From Gammaproteobacteria bacterium (lineage in GTDB: Bacteria; Pseudomonadota; Gammaproteobacteria; SG8-11): 46,148 nucleotides of DNA. This document shows, in pieces, positions 8,616-16,367 of the stretch. The position numbers were made by a program, and so were the translations under genes. Every line of letters begins with the position of its first letter. The first letter of the stretch is position 1. The notes below the pieces were generated by a model. That model saw only the letters and a list, made by a program, of their open reading frames with translations. It ran no database searches and was not told where the DNA came from. The stretch lies in assembly GCA_030610155.1 (NCBI GenBank), contig JAUWSG010000005.1:1-46148 (forward strand). Reading direction: 5' to 3'.

Positions 8616-8750
8616 CGTCATTCCGGCGCATGCCGGAATCCAGACTACACTGCACCCTCTATAACCACGGTACTTTCCACTACGCATGACTGTCGTACCC
8701 TATTTGCCCCTGTCATCATCCCTGGATTCCGGCATGCGCTGGAATGACGG
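8616..8750 (-). repeat. MITE-like element, copy 3 (inverted relative to the others)
   Basis: Same ~135-bp element, but its interior reads as the reverse complement (CTATAACCAC ... TTTCCACTACGCATGACTG). Terminal repeats CATTCCGGCGCATGCCGG and GGCATGCGCTGGAATGACGG are intact apart from one base. It lies between the CDGSH gene and the amtB terminator, both of which point into it. Confidence 0.85.
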
Positions 8751-8848
8751 GCCAGGTTGTGTTTAGTGCAAGTGAGTGTGTGAGTGCTGGTGCCTGGAAA
8801 TTAAGTATGTTGTTTTAGTGGAATAGCTTGTATTTTCAAGAATAAAAA

Positions 8849-8875
8849 AGGGGCATTCTGTACAGAATGCCCCTG
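8849..8875 (-). terminator. Rho-independent terminator of glnK-amtB
   Basis: A perfect 24-base palindrome (GGGGCATTCTGT / ACAGAATGCCCC, 8850-8873) is followed on the minus strand by a run of six Ts. It lies 32 bases past the amtB stop codon. Confidence 0.92.
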
Positions 8876-8906
8876 AGTGTTTTGCAAATGTTTTATTTTA
8901 TTATTG

Positions 8907-10178
8907 TTACTTACCTGACCCACTTGCCCCGGTGAATTCCGGATAAGCTTCCAGCCCACATTCCGACAGGTCGACACCAGCGTATTCTTCTTCTTCACTG
9001 ACCCGTATTCCCATGACCAGCTTCAGAATGAACCAGACCGCGAGGCTGGCAGTAAACGTCCACGCCAGGATAGTGAACAGGCCGATTAACTGTGCACTGA
9101 AACTGGCTTCAGGGTTTGTGATTGCCACTGCAATCAGGCCCCACATACCAACCGTGCCATGGACAGATATCGCACCGACAGGGTCGTCGATTTTTAGTTT
9201 ATCAAGACCAACGATTGAGAACACGACCAGCACACCGCCTACTGCACCGATAATGGTTGATAATCCCGGACTACCTGCCAGAGGTTCAGCGGTAATCGCG
9301 ACCAGACCCGCTAATGCGCCGTTCAGTGCCATGGTCAAATCAGCTTTGCCGAACATCAGGCGGGCAGTGATCAGTGCTGCTATCACACCTCCTGCAGCAG
9401 CCATGTTGGTATTAACAAACACCATTGCGACAGCGTTGGCTTCACCCACATCAGACAGTTTTAACTCGGAGCCACCATTAAAACCAAACCAGCCTAACCA
9501 GAGTATGAACGTACCCAGAGTGGCCAGTGGCATGTTGGCGCCTGGAATTGGGTGTATTTCACCATTTTTACCATACTTTCCTTTACGGGCACCCAATAAC
9601 AGGACGCCTGCCAATGCTGCCGCCGCGCCACATAAGTGAACGACACCGGAACCGGCAAAATCGTTAAAACCCAGGCTATCCAGAAAACCGCCGCCCCACT
9701 TCCAGTAACCTTGCAGTGGATAAATAAAACCGGTCATCGGGATACAAAAAGCCAGGAAGGCCCAAAGTTTCATACGTTCTGCAACAGCACCCGAAACAAT
9801 CGACATTGCTGTGGCGACAAAAACAACCTGAAAGAAGAAATCAGACAGGTTTGAGTAGTAAGGTGCGCCATCGCCACCGGCTATGACTGCGGCCGCGTCG
9901 TTGTCAGCTGTTCCAAGCAGGCTTCCCAGTCCTGGCCACCATGAATTGACGGCCGCATCACCCGGATACATGATGCCATAGCCCACCAGCATGTACATGA
10001 TGCAGGCAATGGCATACAAGGAAATATTCTTGGTAAGAATTTCTGCTGTATTTTTACTGCGGACAAGGCCAGCTTCCAACATTGAGAAACCTGCTGCCAT
10101 CCACATGACTAACGCCCCGCATACAAGAAAATAAAATGTATCAAGGGCATAACTTAATTCTGCTATTGATGCTTCCAC
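8907..10178 (-). CDS. amtB: Ammonium transporter AmtB
   Basis: A 423-residue Amt/Rh-family channel with about eleven membrane helices that conducts ammonium/ammonia across the inner membrane. The twin histidines of the pore are His181 (AGSGVVHLCG) and His340 (AISVHGTVGMWG). The Amt signature DFAGSGVVH and the FGFNGGSELK loop are present. The start is GTG, chosen because GGAGG stands seven bases upstream. There is no long cleavable signal peptide. It sits 45 bp behind glnK in the standard glnK-amtB operon; GlnK plugs the channel when nitrogen is plentiful. Expression should depend on the sigma-54 promoter ahead of glnK, and a strong hairpin terminator follows. Confidence 0.96.
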   Translation of the reverse strand: MEASIAELSYALDTFYFLVCGALVMWMAAGFSMLEAGLVRSKNTAEILTKNISLYAIACIMYMLVGYGIMYPGDAAVNSWWPGLGSLLGTADNDAAAVIAGGDGAPYYSNLSDFFFQVVFVATAMSIVSGAVAERMKLWAFLAFCIPMTGFIYPLQGYWKWGGGFLDSLGFNDFAGSGVVHLCGAAAALAGVLLLGARKGKYGKNGEIHPIPGANMPLATLGTFILWLGWFGFNGGSELKLSDVGEANAVAMVFVNTNMAAAGGVIAALITARLMFGKADLTMALNGALAGLVAITAEPLAGSPGLSTIIGAVGGVLVVFSIVGLDKLKIDDPVGAISVHGTVGMWGLIAVAITNPEASFSAQLIGLFTILAWTFTASLAVWFILKLVMGIRVSEEEEYAGVDLSECGLEAYPEFTGASGSGK

Positions 10179-10223
10179 GTTTAATCCTCCCCAACGCTAA
10201 ATAATTTAAAATTAATCATTTTT

Positions 10224-10592
<369 letters not shown>

Positions 10593-10692
10593 TCAAACAG
10601 GGCTGTAACGGGTCCTGTATTTTCTGCTTGTATTGTTAGTATCAAAGGCAGATTGAAATATATGGCTATAATTGTATTTTCGTTAACCATAT

Positions 10693-10708
10693 AGCATGCC
10701 CTGTGCCA
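10693..10708 (-). promoter_or_regulatory. Sigma-54 promoter of glnK-amtB
   Basis: The minus strand reads TGGCACAGGGCATGCT. This matches the sigma-54 consensus TGGCAC-N5-TTGC at every key base, with the GG and GC doublets at the correct spacing. It lies about 130 bp upstream of the glnK start. RpoN plus an activator, presumably NtrC, would drive the operon under nitrogen limitation. Confidence 0.85.
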
Positions 10709-10771
10709 CTCTTTCTTTATCTAATAAATATAAAGACTTAGCTGGTTTGTGCTATTGTTTTAGTGCCGTCA

Positions 10772-10790
10772 GTGCACCATATTGGAAAGG
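10772..10790. promoter_or_regulatory. Possible NtrC binding half-site
   Basis: TGCACCATATTGG has one complete NtrC half (TGCACCA), the right three-base spacer and the first three bases of the second half (TGG of TGGTGCA). It lies about 65 bp upstream of the sigma-54 promoter, a normal enhancer distance. The second half-site is degenerate, so this is tentative. Confidence 0.4.
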
Positions 10791-10933
10791 GATAAATTTC
10801 TCATGCTCCAATTTAGTGCGGGTTGTGGTGGTGTATCGGTGGTGGCGCCTTGTATAATATTATTAAGCGTTACTTTATGGACCTGAGTACAGAAGCAGGG
10901 TCTTGTTTAATTAAATTAAAACAGGAAAAAAAT

Positions 10934-11182
10934 GTGATTGACCCAAAGATATTTGATGATGTGGTGAATAAACTGGCTGGCGCCATACCGACGGGGGCAC
11001 GGAATATTCAGCATGATCTGGAGAAAAATTTTAAAGCAATATTACAAAGCAGGTTTGCAAAGCTCGATCTGGTCACGCGTGAAGAGTTTGATGTGCAAAA
11101 AGCGGTTTTGCAACGCACCCGTGAAAAACTTGAAGCATTAGAAAAACAGGTCGCAAAACTGGAGCATGAAAGCAGGAAATGA
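10934..11182 (+). CDS. ubiK: Ubiquinone biosynthesis accessory factor UbiK (BMFP-domain protein)
   Basis: An 82-residue protein closely following the YqiC/UbiK pattern: MIDPKIFDDVV at the start, IPTGARNIQHDLEKNFK, then AKLDLVTREEFDVQ and a C-terminal coiled coil (RTREKLEALEKQVAKLE). I chose the GTG at 10934, because it begins exactly where family members begin and AGGA stands eight bases upstream. A longer in-frame TTG start at 10823 would add an atypical 37-residue leader. UbiK assists the UbiJ-containing ubiquinone biosynthesis complex under aerobic conditions (known for enterobacteria). It is divergent from glnK and precedes comM, a linkage common in gammaproteobacteria. Confidence 0.9.
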   Translation: MIDPKIFDDVVNKLAGAIPTGARNIQHDLEKNFKAILQSRFAKLDLVTREEFDVQKAVLQRTREKLEALEKQVAKLEHESRK

Positions 11183-11500
11183 CAGGGTTCGAGAATCGGG
11201 GTAAAGATGGTGAAACAGTTAGCTTGATCATCCTGGAAAGATTGTTTTACCGCAAAGGCGCAAAGAACGCAAAGAAAACCAATTAGATTTTAAAAACTGT
11301 TGAGAGCGGTTTGCTAAATAACTGTGGCTCACCATCATAGTGAGCCATGAATACTTTATTTTTTTAAAAATTAATCTTGCTTTGCGTTCTTTGCGCCTTT
11401 GCGGTTAATTTCACTGCTTAAAACAGCATAAAAGAAAGCGGGAAGTAAGCTAAGGCAGGTGATAGTCAGGTATTGTTCACGAATAGAGAAATAATACTGT
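11183..11500. repeat. Long palindromic repeat, family B copy 1, in ubiK-comM gap
   Basis: The 318-bp gap holds two ~27-base arms, 11249-11275 (ACCGCAAAGGCGCAAAGAAC then GCAAAG) and 11380-11405 (its reverse complement), which can pair almost perfectly. Between them is a second hairpin, TGGCTCAC (11325-11332) with GTGAGCCA (11340-11347) and a 7-base loop. No coding frame is apparent. comM expression must start in the ~90 bp behind the repeat or read through it. Confidence 0.8.
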
Positions 11501-13039
11501 ATGTCACTCGCGGTTATTTATAGTCGTGCACTGGTAGGTGTTGAGGCGCCCCTGGTCACGGTGGAAGTGCATTTATCAAATGGATTGCCGGGGCTTTCTA
11601 TTGTCGGGTTACCGGAAACCGCGGTCAAAGAGAGTAAAGACCGTGTACGCGGTGCATTATTAAATTCAAATTTTGAGTTTCCTCTTCGTCGAATCACCAT
11701 TAATCTTGCGCCTGCCGATTTGCCAAAAGAGGGTGGGCGTTTTGATCTGCCTATTGCAATCGGTATTCTTGTTGCGTCGAAACAATTACCCGCAAAGTTG
11801 ATTGATCAATATGAATTTATTGGTGAACTGGCTTTAAGTGGTGAGTTGAGGGCGGTGCGTGGCGTTTTGCCGGTGGCCATGCAAACACGAATCGCGAATC
11901 GCTCGCTTATTGTGCCGCGCCAAAATGCTGAAACCGCATCATTAGTAACGGGTGTTGAAGTGCTGGGTGCGGGTCATTTGCTCGATGTTTGTGCGCATTT
12001 GAATGAGCGTCATTTGTTGATACCCCAGGTGCCACCACAATGGCGTAATACGCGGGTTCTTGAAGCAGACCTGGCAGATGTTCGGGGACAACATCATGCT
12101 AAACGTGCTCTGGAAATTGCTGCGACAGGGGGTCATAGTTTATTAATGATTGGTCCGCCAGGTACCGGAAAAAGTATGTTGGCGGCGCGTCTGCCTGGCA
12201 TTCTGCCATCCATGACAGAACAGGAGGCGTTGGAAACTGCAGCGATCATGTCTGTGAGTAACAAAAATTTTTCTTCTGACATCATATCTGATCAATGGCG
12301 CCGTCGGCCTTTTCGTACTCCACATCATACATCGTCAGGTGTGGCCCTGGTGGGTGGCGGCAGTCATCCTCGTCCCGGGGAAATTTCACTGGCACATAAC
12401 GGTGTTATGTTTCTGGATGAGTTACCTGAATTCGAGAGGAAAGTGTTGGAAGTATTGCGCGAGCCCCTGGAGACGGGTCGGATTACTATTTCCCGTGCTG
12501 CACGCCAGGCTGAATTTAATGCTCGTTTCCAACTTATTGTTGCCATGAATCCCTGTCCCTGCGGATACCTGGGTCATCCAAGTGGGCGCTGTCATTGCTC
12601 ATCTGAACAGGTTCAGCGTTATCGCGCCCGTATTTCCGGCCCCTTGCTCGACAGGATTGACATGCATATTGAAGTACCGAATGTTTCCTACGATGTGTTG
12701 CGTGGCGCTAAACAAAGTGATGCACAACAAACACATTTTAGTACAAGCAAACAGGTGCGAGCCCGCGTTGAAGCCACCCGCGACCTGCAAATCAAGCGGG
12801 CGGGAAGGGCAAATGCACAACTTGTCAATTCCCAGATTGATGAGTTCTGCGAACTTGAGGAAAAAGACAGTTTGTTACTTGAGCAGGCCACGACAAAATT
12901 AGGCTTGTCTGCGCGGGCTTATCATCGAATATTGAAAGTGGCACGTACAATAGCAGACCTGTCCGCTTCTGAAAGCATCCAAACAGCACATCTATCAGAG
13001 GCGATATCGTACCGTCGACTTGATCGGGCGAGTGTTTAA
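11501..13039 (+). CDS. comM: YifB/ComM-family Mg-chelatase-like AAA+ ATPase
   Basis: A 512-residue protein of the standard YifB/ComM length. Residues 1-165 form the S5-like ChlI N-terminal domain (GLPGLSIVGLPETAVKESKD). The AAA+ domain has Walker A GPPGTGKS at 218-225 and a Walker B region GVMFLDELPEF. The MNPCPCGYLGHP segment with clustered cysteines is the typical insertion, and the C-terminal Mg_chelatase_C domain ends in ISYRRLDR. In Vibrio and Acinetobacter ComM is a hexameric helicase that drives branch migration during natural transformation. The role here is inferred from homology, and no competence genes lie nearby. The ribosome binding site is weak. Confidence 0.93.
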   Translation: MSLAVIYSRALVGVEAPLVTVEVHLSNGLPGLSIVGLPETAVKESKDRVRGALLNSNFEFPLRRITINLAPADLPKEGGRFDLPIAIGILVASKQLPAKLIDQYEFIGELALSGELRAVRGVLPVAMQTRIANRSLIVPRQNAETASLVTGVEVLGAGHLLDVCAHLNERHLLIPQVPPQWRNTRVLEADLADVRGQHHAKRALEIAATGGHSLLMIGPPGTGKSMLAARLPGILPSMTEQEALETAAIMSVSNKNFSSDIISDQWRRRPFRTPHHTSSGVALVGGGSHPRPGEISLAHNGVMFLDELPEFERKVLEVLREPLETGRITISRAARQAEFNARFQLIVAMNPCPCGYLGHPSGRCHCSSEQVQRYRARISGPLLDRIDMHIEVPNVSYDVLRGAKQSDAQQTHFSTSKQVRARVEATRDLQIKRAGRANAQLVNSQIDEFCELEEKDSLLLEQATTKLGLSARAYHRILKVARTIADLSASESIQTAHLSEAISYRRLDRASV

Positions 13040-13052
13040 GAACAAGAAAATT

Positions 13053-13205
13053 ATTCACCGCAAAGGCGCAAAGAACGCAAAGGAAATCATTTTGGTTTTA
13101 AAAACCTCAAGATTTTTTCTTACTTTGCGTTCTTGTCGCTCCGCACATCCATGTGCTCACGCGACATAAGAACTTCCCTGTTCAAATGCGCCTTTGCGGT
13201 GAAAT
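13053..13205. repeat. Long palindromic repeat, family B copy 2, with nested hairpin insertion
   Basis: Arm 1 (13055-13084, CACCGCAAAGGCGCAAAGAA) pairs with arm 2, but arm 2 is interrupted. CTTTGCGTTCTT ends at 13134 and TGCGCCTTTGCGGTGAA resumes at 13187. The ~52-bp insert contains nested inverted repeats GTCGC/GCGAC and GCACAT/ATGTGC, bordered by GTTCTT and AAGAAC. It lies between convergent comM and the PagP-like gene and may end both transcripts. Confidence 0.75.
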
Positions 13206-13235
13206 AATGCGGAATATAGTCCTGGTCACGTGAGT

Positions 13236-13838
13236 TTATTTTGACAAGGTTGTTTCCAATTGCAGGAAAAAAACGTGCGTTGTATCGTTGTTTATTTTTG
13301 GGATATATGAAAGGTTAACGCCGATGGCATCTGTGCCTATGCCAATAACCGGCATGAAGGTCACTAATGGTTTACCTGCTATGTAAGACGGGCTTTGTAT
13401 GACCGTAATCACACCACCATATTTAAAATGCAAATTATCCAGGTTTTTGCTGAGCAATACCCGTTTGTTTAGGCCGCCGCTAATGTATTTGGCGTCAGTA
13501 TTGAAGCTATCAAGGTATTTTCCGGCAGTGACATAGGGTATAAAATTTTTATACTGGTCAAATTCATAGATAAACCCATAACCTCTGTTATCTTCATTGT
13601 ATTTTTTTTCTTCTGCCGTCACATTACGACTTGTTTCATGACAATCTGATGGGATCTGGTTAGGGTCAAGGTTTTGCGGGACCGCTGAATCACACAAGTA
13701 ATTAATATTAGTATTAACTACCTGATAGGAACTACTTGAATGAAAGCTTTTGCCATTGATAACAAAGCTGAGTTTCCCTGCAAGGGCAGCATTTGGCATG
13801 CTTGTCGCTAACGTCAGAAACATGAGAAAAATCCTCAT
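13236..13838 (-). CDS. Putative PagP-like outer-membrane beta-barrel protein
   Basis: A 200-residue exported protein. The ATG at 13838 is preferred over longer starts because GGAGGAG stands eight bases upstream and a signal peptide (ending NAALA, residue 20) follows at once. It was not recognised at first sight. The last ~120 residues can be laid beside E. coli PagP as I remember it: YNEDNRGYGF, then YVTAGKYLDSF (PagP AMAFKDSW), then P-rich MPVIGIG and a SYIPK turn before the final strand THVFFLQLETTL. The catalytic Asp-Ser pair of PagP would be Asp110-Ser111; His33 (KSFHSS) or His67 could be the histidine. Alternating hydrophobic residues fit an 8-stranded barrel. A lipid A acyltransferase role is a hypothesis; a structural or unrelated barrel remains possible. 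Confidence 0.5.
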   Translation of the reverse strand: MRIFLMFLTLATSMPNAALAGKLSFVINGKSFHSSSSYQVVNTNINYLCDSAVPQNLDPNQIPSDCHETSRNVTAEEKKYNEDNRGYGFIYEFDQYKNFIPYVTAGKYLDSFNTDAKYISGGLNKRVLLSKNLDNLHFKYGGVITVIQSPSYIAGKPLVTFMPVIGIGTDAIGVNLSYIPKINNDTTHVFFLQLETTLSK

Positions 13839-14210
13839 GACGGTTTCTCCTCCCGATCCGCGAGACACTATTTTTATCTCGCTGTTCTTGTTATATAGAA
13901 TGATGCGTTTGGCGGTGACTTATTTTTGTGTGTACTGCCAATTGCCATGGTTCCCCAACCAGATTGCAGTTTATCATTATGTTAAAATAAATGTTATTTA
14001 GCACTCTATGGACGTGCTTCGATGCCGCATAAATTGGTGTTAAAGGTAGGTAGGTAAATTGCTGGTAAATCAATAAGTAGTGACGACTAGTTAATTGCGG
14101 GTTGGAGAAACAGCGGGTAGCTAGGATGGAAATCTTACTTGGACTGTACTGCATATGTTTATTTTTAATATAGAAATATTATGAACAAGTTCTAAGCAGC
14201 ACTATCAGGC
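13839..14210. other. Intergenic region upstream of the PagP-like gene
   Basis: This 372-bp AT-rich stretch should hold the promoter of the leftward PagP-like gene. I see no convincing promoter pair, regulatory site or conserved coding frame. Short frames on both strands lack ribosome binding sites. Confidence 0.4.
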
Positions 14211-14347
14211 CCGTTATTCCGGCGCATGCCGGAATCCAGGGATGATGACAGGGACGAACAGGGTGCGACAGTCATGCGTAGTGGAAAGCAGCGTGGTTAT
14301 AGAGAGTGTATTGGTAGCCTGGATTCCGGTATACACCGGAATGACGG
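14211..14347 (+). repeat. MITE-like element, copy 4
   Basis: A 137-bp copy with CATGCCGGAATCC on the left and GGATTCCGGTATACACCGGA on the right. The left end reads CGTTATTCC instead of CGTCATTCC. The interior retains GACAGTCATGCG and GTGGAAAG, with several private substitutions. Confidence 0.85.
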
Positions 14348-14389
14348 TTTTTGTAGGCGCTCAGCACTAACACTTAACACTACTAAACT

Positions 14390-14526
14390 CGTCATTCCGA
14401 CGTAGGTCGGAATCCAGGGATGATGACAGGGACGAACAGGGTACGACAGTCATGCGTAGTGGAAAAGTAATGTGGTTTTAGAGGGTGCAGTGGTAGTCTG
14501 GATTCCGGCATGCGCCGGAATGACGG
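14390..14526 (+). repeat. MITE-like element, copy 5
   Basis: It lies in direct orientation 42 bp behind copy 4, the same tandem arrangement and nearly the same spacing as copies 1 and 2. The left hairpin differs (CCGACGTAGGTCGG in place of CCGGCGCATGCCGG), yet both of its arms changed together, so the stem is preserved. Confidence 0.85.
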
Positions 14527-14559
14527 GCCTGGTTAGAACTTAGCACTAACCTGATGTAT

Positions 14560-15123
14560 TCAGGAAATATCGTTTGCGGCGTCCAGCAGGGAAGGGAGCT
14601 TGCTTTTTAAATACCGGTCTTCTGATCTCAGTAGTTCTTCTTTTAATACTTCATACAAGGCTTGTTTGTATTGGCGGGCCTGAGATCGTTGGTAACGTTT
14701 TGTTACCAGTCGATGGTCTGCAATCGCATCTTCATTGCCTTGATCTGCGGCCAGTTTTAACCACTTTAGAGCCATCATACGATCACGTTTAACACCTTTG
14801 CCTGATTCGTATAGCCAACCAAGAAAATTTTGTGCGCGCGCATAACCTTTGTTTGCAGCTTTTGTGTACCATTTAATGGCTTCTTTATAATCCTCTTTGA
14901 CCTCGATTCCAAATTCATGCATATATGCAATATTGAATTGTGACTGCAAATTCCCTTCGTTTGCTAATTGTTGCCAGATCTTGAGTGCCTTTTTATAGTC
15001 GCCATTGCTATAGGCTGATGAAGCGTCAGACATACTGTCTGCCCACACATTGGCTGTCGTTAGCAGCGCTAAGCAGCATGTCATGAACAAGAATTTTATT
15101 ATCTGAGTGTTAGCCACCTGCAT
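14560..15123 (-). CDS. Secreted Sel1-like repeat protein
   Basis: A 187-residue protein with a signal peptide (residues 1-28, ending VWA). It carries three helical Sel1/TPR-type repeats: SAYSNGDYKKALKIWQQLA, then QFNIAYMHEFGIEVKEDYKE, then NFLGWLYESGKGVKRDRMMA. The C-terminal 60 residues are charged and helical, without a known motif. Sel1 repeats are protein-protein interaction scaffolds, often in the periplasm. AGGAG lies just two bases before the ATG at 15123, which is tight; the ATG at residue 14 would leave a shorter signal. Repeat copies 4 and 5 lie directly downstream and copy 6 lies upstream. Binding partner and pathway cannot be read from the sequence. Confidence 0.8.
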   Translation of the reverse strand: MQVANTQIIKFLFMTCCLALLTTANVWADSMSDASSAYSNGDYKKALKIWQQLANEGNLQSQFNIAYMHEFGIEVKEDYKEAIKWYTKAANKGYARAQNFLGWLYESGKGVKRDRMMALKWLKLAADQGNEDAIADHRLVTKRYQRSQARQYKQALYEVLKEELLRSEDRYLKSKLPSLLDAANDIS

Positions 15124-15347
15124 CGCTCCTGTTGATAAAAAGGGGATTTGGCCTTAATAAAGTCATCGGCCGGGACGCAAGAAACGTTAGGGTAAAAAAG
15201 GCTCATGCCGGGTTTTAAATTAACGAATATAAGGGTGGATTTGTTAAATAATTCGTTTTAAAACAGAGGTATAGTCTAAACTTGTTATATGGTTGGCAAG
15301 GCTTAAAGCAGCGTCCTGAAAGGGCGATACATTTAGAACTTCTAAGC

Positions 15348-15495
15348 CCGTCATTCCGGCGCATGCCGGAATCCAGGGATGATGACAGGGGCGAAACAGG
15401 GGCGAATAAGGTACGACAGTCATGCGTAGTGGAAAGTAACGTGGTTATAGAGGGTGTAGTGGTAGCCTGGATTCCAGTATGCACCAGAATGACGG
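15348..15495 (+). repeat. MITE-like element, copy 6 (longer, internal duplication)
   Basis: At ~148 bp it is longer than the others because GGGGCGAA occurs twice in the left interior (GACAGGGGCGAAACAGGGGC, then GAATAAGG). The right terminal repeat has decayed (CCAGTATGCACCAGAATGAC). It lies 86 bp upstream of pgl. Confidence 0.85.
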
Positions 15496-15581
15496 TTTTA
15501 GTTAGAACCCAGCACTAGTACTTAACACTGTCCGGGCACACGATGACGGCGATTGGTTTGATTATAAATACGGAGGCGTTT

Positions 15582-16325
15582 ATGAAGGAAATCCATGTGT
15601 TGTCTGATATTGGTTCAATTAGTCAGGCGGTGGCCGAGAAATGGCGGGTCTTGTCTGAGCAGGCGATATCCGGGCATGGTGGTTTTCATATTGCATTATC
15701 AGGTGGTTCGACACCTCGCCACTTATTTGAATTTCTTGCTACGTCTGATTATTCCAAACGTATTGACTGGTCCAGAACACATATATATTTTGGTGATGAA
15801 CGTTCAGTGCCAGCAGATCATAAAGACAGTAATTTTAAAATGGCAAGTGATGCCTTGCTTGACCGGGTAAAGGTTCCTGGTTCACAGGTTTATCGAATGC
15901 CGGCTGATGCCGATGATATCCAAAAAGCGGCAGAAGAATACAGTCGTTTGTTAAAGAACAACCTTCCGGCATCTGATGATGGCCAGGTTCAATTTGATCT
16001 GGTTCTGTTGGGGATGGGCGATGATGGTCACACAGCGTCTTTATTCCCCGGTACGACTATTCTGGAAGAAGCTGACAAACTCGTATCCGCTGTCTATGTT
16101 GATAAAATGGCGACATGGCGCATGAGTCTGACATTTCCTGTTATTAATAATGCGCGTAATATTGCGGTACTTGTTGCAGGGGATAATAAAAAAGAAATAT
16201 TGGCAAAAGTGCTTGATGATAAATCTACTGTACCCTTATATCCTGTGCAGATGATACAAGCACGTGGTGATATTGATTGGTATATTGATACCGCGGCAGC
16301 ACAGTCTACATCACATCATGGGTGA
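15582..16325 (+). CDS. pgl: 6-phosphogluconolactonase
   Basis: A 247-residue DevB/Pgl-type lactonase that hydrolyses 6-phosphogluconolactone, the second step of the oxidative pentose phosphate route. Motifs are ALSGGSTPRHLF (41-48), WSRTHIYFGDERSVP and the catalytic-region LLGMGDDGHTASLFPGT. I chose the ATG at 15582 because GGAGG stands eight bases before it; an upstream in-frame ATG at 15543 lacks a ribosome binding site. glk follows 42 bp downstream and the convergent gnd-zwf pair supplies the flanking steps, so all enzymes from glucose to ribulose 5-phosphate are encoded together. Confidence 0.95.
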   Translation: MKEIHVLSDIGSISQAVAEKWRVLSEQAISGHGGFHIALSGGSTPRHLFEFLATSDYSKRIDWSRTHIYFGDERSVPADHKDSNFKMASDALLDRVKVPGSQVYRMPADADDIQKAAEEYSRLLKNNLPASDDGQVQFDLVLLGMGDDGHTASLFPGTTILEEADKLVSAVYVDKMATWRMSLTFPVINNARNIAVLVAGDNKKEILAKVLDDKSTVPLYPVQMIQARGDIDWYIDTAAAQSTSHHG

Positions 16326-16367
16326 TTTTGTAAGTGGGCTTATAGCCTTCAGTATGGAGATTATTAA

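Noticed and set aside
8461-8655. 64-codon minus-strand frame across the CDGSH gene and copy 3
   Set aside because: Antisense to a well-supported gene and partly in a repeat.
10823-10933. Longer ubiK start at the TTG (10823)
   Set aside because: It adds 37 residues absent from the family pattern, whereas GTG at 10934 has a ribosome binding site and the canonical MIDP start.
13891-14154. 87-codon minus-strand frame upstream of the PagP-like gene
   Set aside because: No ribosome binding site, no domain pattern, and low-complexity AT-rich composition.
15160-15215. Possible c-di-GMP-I (GEMM) riboswitch because of GGGACGCAAGAAACG
   Set aside because: The upstream CACGCACAGGGCAAACC-like part and the paired helices are missing, and a MITE-like copy separates it from the nearest downstream gene.
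15215-15484. 89-codon frame on the minus strand
   Set aside because: It runs through MITE-like copy 6. Similar frames in other copies are broken, so it is not a conserved product.
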